Source of the DNA: Cinclus cinclus
Taxonomy: Eukaryota > Chordata > Aves > Passeriformes > Cinclidae
Direction: 5' to 3'
Length of the DNA stretch: 64,000 bases
NCBI RefSeq assembly: GCF_963662255.1
Contig: NC_085046.1
Location: 49,119,797 to 49,183,796 of the forward strand
The position numbers were made by a program, and so were the translations under genes. Below, piece by piece: positions 21,086 through 32,200 of the stretch. The stretch's first letter is position 1. Each line of letters begins with the position of its first letter. The notes below the pieces were generated by a model. It did no database searches. It was not told the origin of the DNA and saw only the letters and a list, made by a program, of their open reading frames with translations.

Positions 21086-24000
21086 TGTCAGCTTAATGCC
21101 AACCATAAATGCGTAAAATTCTTTATGAAAAAAAGTAATTTTAAGCTATATGTATGTAAATGTGTCTGTATGAGTTAAACCACATGTACGTTTAAAAATT
21201 TTTCTCCCCATTTGAGGAAGAGCCCTGCAATTTCTTACCTGAGAAAACCTTCCTTGGATCAATACTGCTGATGTAGGAATTCCATGACTAGGAAACGACT
21301 GCTTAGTCTGTCCTATTTATAGAAGGACTTGCATTACAGAAACAAGCCCAACCAGAGGCCAATAAATCAGATCATACATCTTTTTCTCTTCCCCTTCTCA
21401 TTCCCATGCAGTGAGAAGTGGGCTGCTTTGTGTAAATGGGGGCAGAGTCTGGCACTGCAGTAGTGTTACTAGGGTGAGTATCACTGCTCTGCCTGGTTTG
21501 GAAAGTTGTATCTATGTAATGAGAAAGATTCCATTCTGCACATATTTTCATAACCCTCAGTGTTTTCAGTGTCTTGCAGTCTTCCTGCAGATAATGAAAA
21601 TGCCATGATTTGTTTTACAAGAACAGAGGTTTTGCCATTCCAAGGCCAAAATGCACCCAGCTACATGTCCCTTGATACTGCTCTGCAGTACACTGTGTGC
21701 TCACCAGCTTTTACTTTTCAGGTCAGGTGACACAAGTAGTTTGGATCCTTTTCTAGTTCTTTGATGCTGCTGTTACAAAGAGCAGCTTTACAATACAAAG
21801 GTATTTGCATCTATATTGAAATAGTTCTCACGGGTATTTTAACTAAAAGTTTAATTTATTAAGTTTAAAAATTCAGAAAATTTTATATCAATGGACTATT
21901 GCACCCCAGATTTTTTTCCACCATGACATTAAATCATTATACAGCAATTAAGGTTTTACATAGAACATTGACATACTATATTCCTCCATAGAAATTTAAA
22001 GATACAAAATTGTAATTGATAAAAGTCTAGCAAATAACCTGCTTAACAAACCAGAAACAAGCCTTTGCTTGACAAACCACAGTCAAATACTTCTATCACT
22101 AGAGACAAATATCTCTGTCACTGTGCAAGAAGAGCTTAAAGGATGCTAAGTTATGCACCAGTGCTTTGAGTAATTATATAAGGCATGGTAGACTAACATG
22201 ATGAAAGAGAAGTTGTCACACGTTAATTCTGACACTATTTTTCATTTAATGTAGTTTTTAATTTGTTCTTCCTTCTCTATATCATATGAATCAAGAAAAT
22301 TAGCAAATTACTTGTAAAAGATTTATCAGGGTGAATTATTTCATTGCAGTGTCTACATGTTAAAACATACTTTACAATAACAAACAAATTAATGCCTTGA
22401 AGAAACCCAGTAATCAGGCAACAGACTCATACTTCATACCTCATTTCTGTGATCAAATTGACTTTGTATGTGCAGGTAAAATACCAAACTACTAGTTTCA
22501 GCTCCTGTCTGTTTCATAAATAAGCATATGAAAGCAATCTTTATTAAATACTTAATTTCAAGAACATTCATGGTACAAGAGTAAATGTAGCTGAGTACAC
22601 CAAGTAAAATTTTAATACAGTTACATCTGATTTCATCTTTAAGATCTTGTGAGAAAAATGGGCAAGTCTTCAACTAGTTTGGTATATACATGGCAACATC
22701 CTCATCAAAACATTGCTTAATGAATTATTTATTTATATTCAAATGACATTTATTACGTCATTATTCTAGCATTGTTAATCTCAGAGGGAGGAATTCAAAT
22801 GATACTTTAAAGTTAATGACAGTGATAAATTCAGCTTGAAAGGATACTCATCATTCTTTTGCAATGAATGACAGAAAGGATGCAAAATAAATACTTACAC
22901 AACATGGATAATAAAGTCTGCCACATTTCTGCTTAAAATAGCACAGATTTTTACCTCTTGACAGTATTGAGAAAAACCTCTATCAGTGTACTGATCTCCA
23001 TCTTGTAAAAAATTAAAAGCCTATGGTTCTTCCACAAGACATTTAAAGGTGGTACATGACTGAAGGACACTACAGCCAACATGCAACCTGAACATTTGAT
23101 TCAAGTCATCCAGGGTGGAAAATGTAGAAGTGCTGACCCAGCTCCTGGGAAATACAACAGGAAGGACAACTTTCTCATAGATTTCTTCAGTGTCAACCTA
23201 GGCTACATCAACTGTAATTTATGGGAACTTTCTGAGTCGCTTATTTAAATTCACTCCATTTTTATTATTATGGCCTGTGTTTGCTATTTGTGATTAAGAG
23301 AACTTTTTATCAGAGGCTTTTTAGAGGATTTTTATGGTTCTTTCAGCAATGAGATCATATTCTCTGTGTGAGAAGAGTTTCTCAGAAGGGCAATTCAGTC
23401 TGTGGAAGTAGCTTTTCTGCTGCAGTGACTGTCAGGCCTGCTACAGAAGATCGATAACCAGGTTGCATGAGCTCTGAGCCTGTTAAGGCTTTCTGCTAGT
23501 GAAGGAAAGAGGGTAGAACAGAACCTAAAGCATGCTGTGTGCTTTCTTATCAGCCAAAGGAACAAAGAGCATGGCATCCTCCCTCTCCAGTCTGCTGGTA
23601 GGAATCTCACCTTTTTCAGAACAATATAATACGTGCGAGAATTGTGCAGCACACTCGAATAGGATAGGGGCATAGCAACAGGTTTGGTGTACAATTCAAG
23701 TTGGAAATGAGCCTCACTGTATTAGTGTCGTTTACCTTAGCTCCTGCTGTAATTGCTCTGATTGCTAGCAAGTCACATTGAGAAGACTGAAGGAAATTTT
23801 GATTCTGCATTCAATTACGGGGCTTAATTGCTCTACAAAATATTATGCATTGTACAAATACACAAGAGCAATGGATTTATGCTCACATGCTTGCATATCA
23901 AAAGAAGATTGCATTCCAAAGGAAGCAATCCCCTTAACTGAGAATAAGAAGCTTTAAAAGATCTTTGGCTTGAATGAAAATGCCTTCTTTATAGAGCCCA

Positions 24001-25859
24001 GCCCGCATCCCTAGGTATAAAGTCCACTAGGACTCTGTAAGAACATCTACAACAAAACCACGTCCTTTGTCCAAGCTGAGGGACTGCTCTAGATTCAGTG
24101 CTGGAGTGCTACTCCTGCTTTGCTAAAAAAGGAAATGGGTATCCAGAAAAACTATTTGCCAAATCCAAAAGCTATTCGTTTGCGGAGGAAAAGGTCAACC
24201 AAAGTTTATTGATCCCACAAAAAATAAAAAAAAAAAAAAAAAAAATTCTTCTCAGTGCTGGGTTTCAAATGAAATTGCCTCAATCTTACCAAAACATCTC
24301 AGGAATAAAAAGGCTACCCATTTTCTGTTTTCTGTGGTTATATCAATAACAGTACATCAAAACAGTATATCCATAATCAATACTGTATAAAGGCACTAGT
24401 CATGGCAAGTAGTCACAGGATCACAGGATGAATACAGTGCTCTAATCCTCCGATTTTACAGCAAGGCAATTATTTTCTACTGTGGTTTTAAGAAAACACT
24501 TATTAGATTAAATGGGAAAAAAAAAGAAAGACCACATTGCCCAGCATGACTTTTTGCCCTTAGCATAGCTTTGCAATGCTGTCTTTGAGTTGACAAAATA
24601 GTTTTGATATTTCAAGTGTGTATCCTATTATACTTTACCCTTTCTCTCAGTTTCAGTTCTAGTTACAGTAACTGGATTACCTAATCAGTGTATTTGCTTT
24701 GAATTGAGAAAAATTCAAATTCAAAAAAGTAGTGCCACAACCTTTACCCCCTCTTTTTGCTTAGGATTTTCTTTCTTCAGAGATTGACCTTAACTTGGAC
24801 AGTAATGAAAAATTAATTTTATATCACTTGGTTGGTTTTGGTTTTTTCAGATAGTTTGGACAAGGACAGAAACTGTTTACAGTTGTGAATACTCCAAGAG
24901 TGAAGTATCATCTAATCAGTTATTTTCTATATAGCCAATATTATTAGGTCAACAATTACTTTTAAAACTTTCATAGAAAGATGTTTGCTTTTTTAAACAT
25001 ACAACACCAGTGAATCAGATTCTAGTGCAGTGATAAAAAATACAACAATTGAGTTTTATTTTTCTGAAACTTATTTTTTGACTTCCACAAGTTTCTCTGG
25101 TCCCATTTTCCTAGAAAAGCAACCTGTAATTCCATATCTTCGTAAGTGGCAGTGCACACACAAGACAAGAACTATTCAGCTCCATCCAAAATTCCATTTT
25201 TTTTTTGTAAGTGCACAGGGAAATCCATTGTGAAGACATAATGAGCAGTTCATAATCTTTTGTAAATTATAGTAAGCTCAAAGTAAATAAATACATTTTT
25301 GTTTAAAAGGCATCTTTTATCTTTTTAACCATCATCATTATTGTAATGCCTGGGGATTGATGAAGCATGGGATCCTCAGTTTGCTACATCTCACTGAAAT
25401 CAACAAAAGGCTGCTTGTTTTTTTGCCTCCTGCCAAGTAGGAACACTGGTAGCACCAATTTAGTTGGTTTACACTGCTGTGAAGCAGCAATTTGCAGGTG
25501 TGGTTCCTCAGTCTAAATCCAGCGGCCAAATGAAGGGAGTACCTTGTTTCCCGCAGGTTCACTCTTCCCCAGTTTAAGGACTAACAATGAAAGTGAGACC
25601 ACTAGACTCTGCTGTCTTGAAACTAAGTTCAATTTTCATAACACAAAGGCAGTCATTGAATGACACCTCTCATCTTCCTCATCTATCTTCCAGCTGTCTG
25701 CTTCTACCTGCTCCAACTCCGGTACTTGCTTAATCCCAGGTTGAGAAAATTTAGGAAACTGACGCTATTTTAAAAAAGGGAGAAAAGTGAATAAAAATAT
25801 TATCTTTCTGAACTGTTTAAGTGAAGATAAAAAACAGCTCTGGTGTAAGGAAGAGAAGA
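21086..25859. other. Intergenic DNA, no gene seen
   Basis: Single-copy AT-rich sequence with a few A-runs (24228-24244) and a CRE-like TTACGTCA near 22754. All open frames are under 100 codons and lack family signatures. Confidence 0.5.
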
Positions 25860-25935
25860 ATTGCATGCATGTATATGCATATGTATATGTGTATATATAT
25901 GTATTCGCATACACATAAGCATGTGTATGTATACA
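25860..25935. repeat. TA/TG/CA simple repeat
   Basis: A degenerate run of ATGTATATGCATATG-type units. Alternating purine-pyrimidine sequence of this kind is common in simple repeats; no gene is implied. Confidence 0.8.
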
Positions 25936-26514
25936 GCGGGGAAGAAAAGGACTGCCTGTATCAGCAGTGGCCTTCAGTTCACCTCACAAAAGGTGAACAC
26001 TATCAATACCAGAGGGGCAGGAGGCCAACATCGCTGTCCACTGCCACTGATGGAGGTTGTTACTCTTCCCATCTTCTGAGTCCCATGCTTCCACCCATAG
26101 GACTTGTGAGCCAACCTAGCTCACTGACACCAGTTTTGTCATTTAGCCCATTAAATCAGCCCAAGTGGTCAGTGTGTGCAGGGTCTGTTATGAGGGACAA
26201 GACGAGAGCCAAGTGGAGCAGCTTGGGTGGGAGAAGGGGATGGATGGATGCTTCCCTTTCCCTGCATGTGAAAACCATAATTGCATCTTCAGAGGCCTCA
26301 GAGGCCAATGCCAAAGAGGGACAGAGAGGACAGGGCTGCCTTTTCCACCCTCAAGGGGACTTGGACCAGTTTAAACTGGCTCTGAAACAACACCCAAAGT
26401 CACAGCCCCTTGCTTAAAGGTCTCTGTTTTAATTCAAATGCATTCCTGGCAGTATGCATGTGGGTAAGGCATGCTGAGGATTTACTTGGGAAATTGCCAT
26501 CTCTGAACTTCTGG

Positions 26515-26990
26515 GCTTCTCAGCACGAGAAGGACAAGGAGACAGTCCAGCAGAGGGCCACAAAGATGATTAGGAGTCTGGAGCATCTCTTGTTTGAGGA
26601 GTGACTGCAGGTGCTAGACCTGTTTAGTCTAGAGAAGAGAAGACTGAACAAGGATCTCATTAATGCAGCTATCTCTAAGGCAGATGCCAAGAGGATGGTG
26701 CTGGACCCTTTTTCGGTGGTGCCCAGCGACAGGAGGAGCAGCAAGGGCCATAAATTAAAACAATGGCCATAAAATAAACACAAGAAGTTACACCTCAGCA
26801 TGAGGAACAACTTGTTTATGTTGAAGGTGGTGGAGCCCTGTACCAGGGAGTTCATGGAGTCTCTTTCTCTGGCAACATTCAAAACCCATCTGGACACATG
26901 CCTGTGTTGCCTGCTTTAACTTGGCATGGGGTTGAACTAGATGATCTCCAGAGGTCCTATTCAACCAAATGATTCAGTGATTCTGTGTAA
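26515..26990 (+). mobile_element. CR1 LINE 3' portion
   Basis: Typical CR1 3' sequence: GAGGGCCACAAAGATGATTA, then TGAGGAACAAC, then TGGGGTTGAACTAGATGATC and AGAGGTCCTATTCAACC, ending in GATTCAGTGATTCTGTG. About 475 bp, 5'-truncated, diverged and non-coding. Confidence 0.9.
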
Positions 26991-27479
26991 ACAATGGTGC
27001 AGAAAGTCTGGTGGGTTGTGCTGGATTTATGGAATAGCACTGACTACCAAGGCTTGTGCAACTCTGAATTTCATAAACTGCGTCTCTGGAGTGTTGTAAC
27101 ATTCCAGATATGGAACCCGACTTTGTGGGTAGCAACGCTGCAGAGCCAACCACACTGGGAGTACTGGGATGGCTCCATGGTGATCTCCCCACCTTACACC
27201 TGGGCACTGAGCAAGGTGGGAGGGGTGGCAGGGCATTGCTGATCAAAGCCAGGACTGTGCTTAGAAGGGGGAGAGAGGAAAGGAGGACAGCACCCAAGCA
27301 TCCCAGCACACTTCACGTCTCTTCCCCTGTTGTTCTAACACTTCCCATTTCTTCCCAAAGGTGCTGGACCACCAATGCAGTGATCAGCAGGGCAGAGGGC
27401 ACATGCACCTCCCACTGCTGGCAGACAGGACCCACAGGGGTCCCGCGGGAGCACATGGCGGGAGTGCGCACTGCCCGTC

Positions 27480-27900
27480 CTCCACCCATCCACCCATCCA
27501 TCGACGCATACAACCATGTATGCATGCACCCATCCATCCATCTGCCCATACATCTACCCACCTCCCCATGCAACCATCCATCCATCTGCCCACCTCCCCA
27601 TGCAACCATCCATCTGCCCATCCATCCATCCATCCATCCATCCATCCATCCATCCATCCATCCATCCATCCATCCATCCGCCCCTCCATCCGCCCCTCCA
27701 TCCGCCCCTCCATCCGCCCCTCCATCCATCCATCCATCCATCCATCCATCCATCCATCCATCCATCCATCCATCCATCCGCACCTCCATCCACCCACCCA
27801 TCCGCCCCTCCATCCACCCACCCATCCGCCCATCCACATACCACCTATCATTCACCCGTCCATCCATCCATCCATCCATCCGTCCGTCCGTCCGTCCGGA
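27480..27900. repeat. (CATC)n satellite with CCGCCCCTCCAT variants, abutting the promoter
   Basis: Roughly 420 bp of CCATCCATC tetramers with interspersed CCGCCCCT blocks, ending in four CCGT units at about 27880-27897. Open frames in both strands (for example a 479-codon frame from 27110, rich in His-Pro-Ser-Ile) are repeat translations. The array ends where the CpG island begins. Confidence 0.95.
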
Positions 27901-28760
27901 GCGTGGGGCGGTAGGCGCCGCGCGGGAGCGAGCTCTCCTAGGGGGAAGCGGGAGTCGCGGCGGGAGGCGGGGCTGCGCGGGCCCCGCCCGGTGTTTCCGC
28001 CCGGCGCCGGCCGGGGCGGTAGCGGCGGTGGCGGCCGCAGACGCAACTTTTACGGGACGCAGGCGGCGCCACCGCCGCAGAGCCCGTTGGGCGAAGGTGC
28101 GGCAAAGCGTGAGCGGCTCCCTGCGGGACTCTCCCGGTCCGGTCCGATCCGATCCGATCCGATCCGGCCTGTCTCGTCTCGTGGAGTGGGGAGAGGGCAG
28201 CGCTGACAGCCGCCGGGACGAAAGTTTGGGAGCCGCCCCGCGGACGGGCAGGAGCGGCCGGAGGCCGCGGCGTCAGGAGCATGGCAGGTCCGCCCCGGCC
28301 TCGCCTCTGCCTGTGAGAGGCGGCCCGCAGAGCTCTCCTCGGGCGGGAGGAGAGAAGGCAGAGCGGGAGCGGCTCCATGAAGACGGCAGGCCTGTTCGCG
28401 CTCCCGCCGCCCGCCTTGCCCTGCCCGTGCTTCCGACCCTGAGGCCCTCCGCTAGTCTACGAAGAAACTTCTCCGCAGCGCCCGAAGATGGAGCCTGCTG
28501 GCATGGATTACTTCTGCGAGCAGGTACAGCAGAAGGACGTGGGCCGTAGGATGCAGGTCGGCCAAGAGCTGCTGGAGTACCTGGGGGACCCGACGAGGTC
28601 CGCCGATCTGGAGCAGGACCAGCAGTGCCTTGACAAAGTGATCGACGAATTAACATCGTGGGTCAACTCTAGTAATTTTAAGGTAAGGCTGCTCGGTGGG
28701 GCTCGGTACGGGAAGACCATGATTCATCATGGTAGGGAGGTACAGATCCCCGGGTTACTT
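27890..28760 (+). promoter_or_regulatory. CLASP2: CpG island, TATA-less promoter and 5' UTR of the CLASP gene
   Basis: GC- and CpG-rich DNA with Sp1-type boxes (CCCCGCCC near 27982, GGGGCGG near 28012) and no TATA box directly upstream of the first coding exon. An in-frame stop, TGA at 28440-28442, precedes the start codon by 48 bp, fixing the upstream limit of the coding frame. A pentamer run of CGATC/CGGTC units lies at 28136-28166 in the likely 5' UTR. The transcription start cannot be placed from sequence alone. Confidence 0.8.
28488..28682 (+). CDS. CLASP2: CLASP coding exon 1 (start codon exon)
   Basis: CLIP-associating protein, a microtubule plus-end stabiliser acting at growing plus ends, the cell cortex, the Golgi and kinetochores. 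This exon gives the first 65 residues, beginning [19 protein letters not shown] and ending SWVNSSNFK, the conserved start of the N-terminal TOG-like domain in the long (alpha-type) CLASP isoform. The ATG has a strong context (A at -3, G at +4) and an in-frame stop lies upstream. The exon ends in phase 0 at AAG|GTAAGG; reading on past the donor gives unrelated residues, so the longer 115-codon frame is intron. Family identity is very secure. The CLASP2 assignment is likely but not certain because divergence from human CLASP2 is considerable. Confidence 0.92.
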
Positions 28761-28997
28761 TTTAATCAGGTAAGAGCAGAAGTAAAACTACATTTCTGCC
28801 AGTTTTATCCCTCCCCGCACAAAGGGGAATTCTGAAATTTTGCAAAGGTGGTTAATGTTTTATTGTTTCTGCCTGTCCTTAAAGGAGCAGTAATAAGGGT
28901 TTTGGTTTTGCCTTTATCGTGGGCTGGGTGATAGTTTGGTTTGATTTTTGGTTTGGATTTGAGGGTTTTTTTGCGACATCATATTAAACACAAAACA

Positions 28998-29015
28998 CCC
29001 CCCCCCCCCCCCCCC
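28998..29015. repeat. Poly-C tract (18 C)
   Basis: An uninterrupted C-run in intron 1 just downstream of the CpG island. Confidence 0.9.
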
Positions 29016-29519
29016 GCAACTATAATAATACTCGGGTTGTGTTTCTTACTCAGAACAAGATAGGTGATGGGTTTTTTTCTCGCTACCACTCCCATTCCGT
29101 TGTCTCTATAATTGGGTGTAATTTTTAATGGAATTGACATCGTTTTCTGCAGACTGTAAAGAGTGCTGTTCCACCGGATTTTGTATCGCGTTGTGTGTAT
29201 TTTAGACGATTTAAGGCATAATTGGCTTATTGGGGTTTCTTTCCACTGTAAGTTTAAAGTTGTTTATATCGTCTTTAGGTGACTTTCCCGTACCTGGGAA
29301 GTTATGCAGTATCCTCACAGCGGCCTGATGATGACTCACGTTTCGCTTTTTCCTGCGTTCTTTTAGACGGAACCACAGCAAAAGAGCGATCATTCCTTCC
29401 CATAGTTGTTAAGACTTGCGAGTTGTTCTTATAGGTCAGCCGATAAGGCGGTTGACAGCACAGTTATAGTGCCAAGGACAATCACGTTCGCATTGGCGAT
29501 TTTTTTTTTTTTTTTTAAT

Positions 29520-29660
29520 TTTTCCCCTCCCGTGGTGCGTGTGTGCGGCGCGGCCGGGCAGGCCCGCGCTGCCGCCGCCGGGGGGCGCTGCTGGGCCGCG
29601 CTGCGTTCCCGGGTTCCCGGCCGGGCCAGCTCTGCCCTGCCGGCCTGACGTGATCGACTC
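29520..29660. promoter_or_regulatory. Second CpG-rich patch with a CTCF-like motif in intron 1
   Basis: A GC-rich island fragment separated by about 0.8 kb from the main island. It includes CCGCCGGGGGGCGCTG at about 29575-29590, resembling the CTCF core (CCASNAGGGGGCGCT) with mismatches. A regulatory role is inference. Confidence 0.4.
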
Positions 29661-30269
29661 GCAGTTTGGGCCTTTCAACTCATTGCAGTGAACTTGTTCT
29701 CTCTTTTTTTTCTATTTTCTGAGACACAGGAGAAGGGCGCGGAGTAGCCTCGGAGGGCAGTACGGTTCTGAAATGGGAATTTCTTTTTTCCCCTCCACTG
29801 ACTAATCCACCAGCCTTTGCATGTAGCAACTTCTGAGTTTGAGGCCTGAAAACAGTACAGGCTTAACTCCATTTGTGCGTATGATTTATCTGTTTTGGAA
29901 GCATATTTGTCAGTAAAGGTCAGGTTAGCTTGAGGAAGTACCGTGTGCTGGACAAATATAATTTATTTGCCTCTGAATTAATCATCTGAGGATAGCTGTT
30001 GGTGATAAAATTGATTACTGTGAAACCTAGACAGGTCTTTAAAAGTACTCTTTTTCTTGAAGAGGACTAGCTACTTACTTAACAGAGTAATGTAGAAGTT
30101 TTTTTTTCCTGCACTTGTAAATTAACAAAATTAGGCATTAAGACTGGAAATTCAAATTTCAAGATGTATTTTCCAAAGTGGAAGACATTTTGCTCGCCGT
30201 TGATATAAGATGCAGAACTCCTTACTTGTTTGGACTGTAGGATGAATGAGACCTATGCAGTGCTCCACA

Positions 30270-30530
30270 AGCATCAGTCACAGAAGGGAGATCCCCTAGT
30301 CCAACCTCCCTGCTAAAGCAGGTTCACCTACAAGAGCAGGTTGCAGGGAATCACAGCCAGGCAGGTATTGAATAACTGCAGAGGAGACAACCTCTCTGGG
30401 CAGCTTGTTCAAGTCCTCTGTCACCCCCAAAGAAAAGGAAATATTTCGCTTGTATTCAAATGGAACTTTTGTGTTTCACTTTGAGCCTGTTGCCCTTATG
30501 TGTCTGGGTACTTCTGAAAATGCTGCATGG
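30270..30530 (-). mobile_element. CR1 LINE 3' portion
   Basis: The + strand reads the complement of a CR1 tail: CCTAGTCCAACCTCCCTGCT, AGCAGGTTCACCTA, CAACCTCTCTGGGCAGCTTG. Diverged and non-coding. Confidence 0.8.
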
Positions 30531-30694
30531 GTGCCATGCAGAATGATAGTCCTACAAATTCTAAGAGTTTTGAAGATAGCTTGCAAAATCACTGAAGTAT
30601 TTTTGTTACATCTTCTCTGTGTCCACTTACTGCTGGCACTTTATTGTGTTTCTAAGCACGTCACAATCATAGTGTTAGCCACAGGTTTGATTCC

Positions 30695-30775
30695 TTGTAG
30701 GGGCCATCACTTAAGAGCTGGGCTTGATGATTCTTGTGGGTCCCTTCCAGCTTGGAAGATTCTGTGATTACATTA
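30695..30775 (+). mobile_element. CR1 3' tip
   Basis: GGGCTTGATGATTCTTGTGG, then GTCCCTTCCAGCTTGGAAGA, then TTCTGTGATT, is the terminal CR1 signature in a very short copy. Confidence 0.65.
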
Positions 30776-31542
30776 ATGGCAAAAGCACAAGATCTTGGGT
30801 ATTTTGCTCACGATCAGTTAGAGTGACTGCCAGCATGTGGTGCTTCAAAATGAAGATTACTGTTCTAGAAAAATGGCTTGTATTTTACTTCCGTATTTTG
30901 TCTCATGCAAGTGTAGATGTTACACATTAAATGTTGCATCCTATTTTGTTATTGCACTCAGGCACTGAACAATATAAAGTAGTGAATGCCACAGACTTAT
31001 GTGTTTTCTCAAAAAAAAAAAACTAGTGATTTTTGATTGTTGTATTATTTGACATATTGTTGATCACCCTCTACTGAGAAATGGATGCATAGAGCACTTA
31101 ATTGTGCATATCATCTTTCTTTTGTGTCTTGCTGAAGGTCTTTTTGGTCTCCAGAGTCCCAAAGTAATTAATCCCTTCCAGTTGACATGACTGGTGTTAT
31201 CACAAGGGGTGGTAATGGCTGGAGACTCAGAACTGCTGAGCTAGATGAGTTGGAGAAACAAATGGGGTGCGCTAGAGGAAGTTTTGAAGGGAAGCATTAA
31301 TTATGCTCTTGCTGATGGGTGTGGATAATAAGGGGATAACTGATGTGACTTGCCCTGAATGTGCAATACATTTTATTCCCACTGAAAGCTCAGTTTTGCA
31401 TGCAGTGTACTGTGCTGATCATACTGGGAGAGGAGATCCATGATCTGGGAGCTCTGGCCTCAGTTCTTAAGGTGTGCTGTGAGGAGCAAAATTTCTATGA
31501 CATGTCAGCCTAGAAAATTTTTGGCTCATGTAGCCAGAAGGG

Positions 31543-32200
31543 TGTCCTGGTTTAGGGCAGATTTGGGAGGAGACCTCTGAATGGGATCCCTCTAGGAAAC
31601 CGATTCAAGCACTCTCCCCCAGCTGGTTCAGGGAAAAAATATTTCTTCAGAGAGAAGTGGAAAAAAACCTGTTTATTTAACAGGCAAAGCACTCCCCAGC
31701 ACAAAAATGAACAAAACTAAACAGCAAAACATCTTGCCCTTCTGAAGAGATGACAAATTCAGAAGAGTCCCTTCCATGGGTTGCAGCCCAGCTCACTCAG
31801 GCTGTTCTCAGTCCCTCTGGCACTGGGAAATGCCACGGCCCAGCCCAGGCCTGGTGGGACACAGGTGTGAGCTTCTGGTGCTCTTCAGGGTTCTCAGTCC
31901 AGAGCAGATTTGAACAATTCCAAGAAAAAGGAAAGCAAATCCACAGTCCAGGGAACTTTGCCTCAGCTAGCCAGAAAAAAACAACCAAAAGCAAAGGAGA
32001 GCTCTCTTCTGCTGTCCACTGCAGAGAACAGAGTCTGTGTGAAGGATGCAGGGGAACAAATGCAGTCTCTGATAACAAACTCTGCACATCTTCTCTCTCC
32101 CTTCACTCCTGGAGCCAGTCTTAAAGCTGCAGAATTCAATGTTCAACACCAACAGAACAGACAGTTGGGGAGAGAAGCATCATAAAGTCACCCCAAGACA
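31543..32200 (-). mobile_element. Solo LTR (family C) in intron 1
   Basis: On the minus strand it starts TGTCTTGGGGTGAC (32200) and ends AAACCAGGACA (31543). A perfect 5-bp target duplication, AAGGG, flanks it at 31538-31542 and 32201-32205. A minus-strand AATAAA lies at 31672-31677. It shares its last 11 bases with families A and B, but its body is different. It lies antisense to the CLASP gene. Confidence 0.92.

Noticed and set aside
27110..28549. 479-codon open frame, and overlapping frames on both strands, through the CATC array
   Set aside because: The peptide is a translation of tetranucleotide repeats (His-Pro-Ser-Ile on one strand, Trp-Met-Asp-Gly on the other) running into 5' UTR sequence; there is no domain and no coding signature.
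28683..28835. Continuation of the exon 1 frame to a 115-codon protein
   Set aside because: The residues after SSNFK do not match CLASP, and a consensus donor (GTAAGG) lies exactly where exon 2 joins in phase.
31750..32185. Open frames of 61-124 codons on both strands
   Set aside because: They lie inside the solo LTR at 31543-32200, which is bounded by AAGGG duplications.
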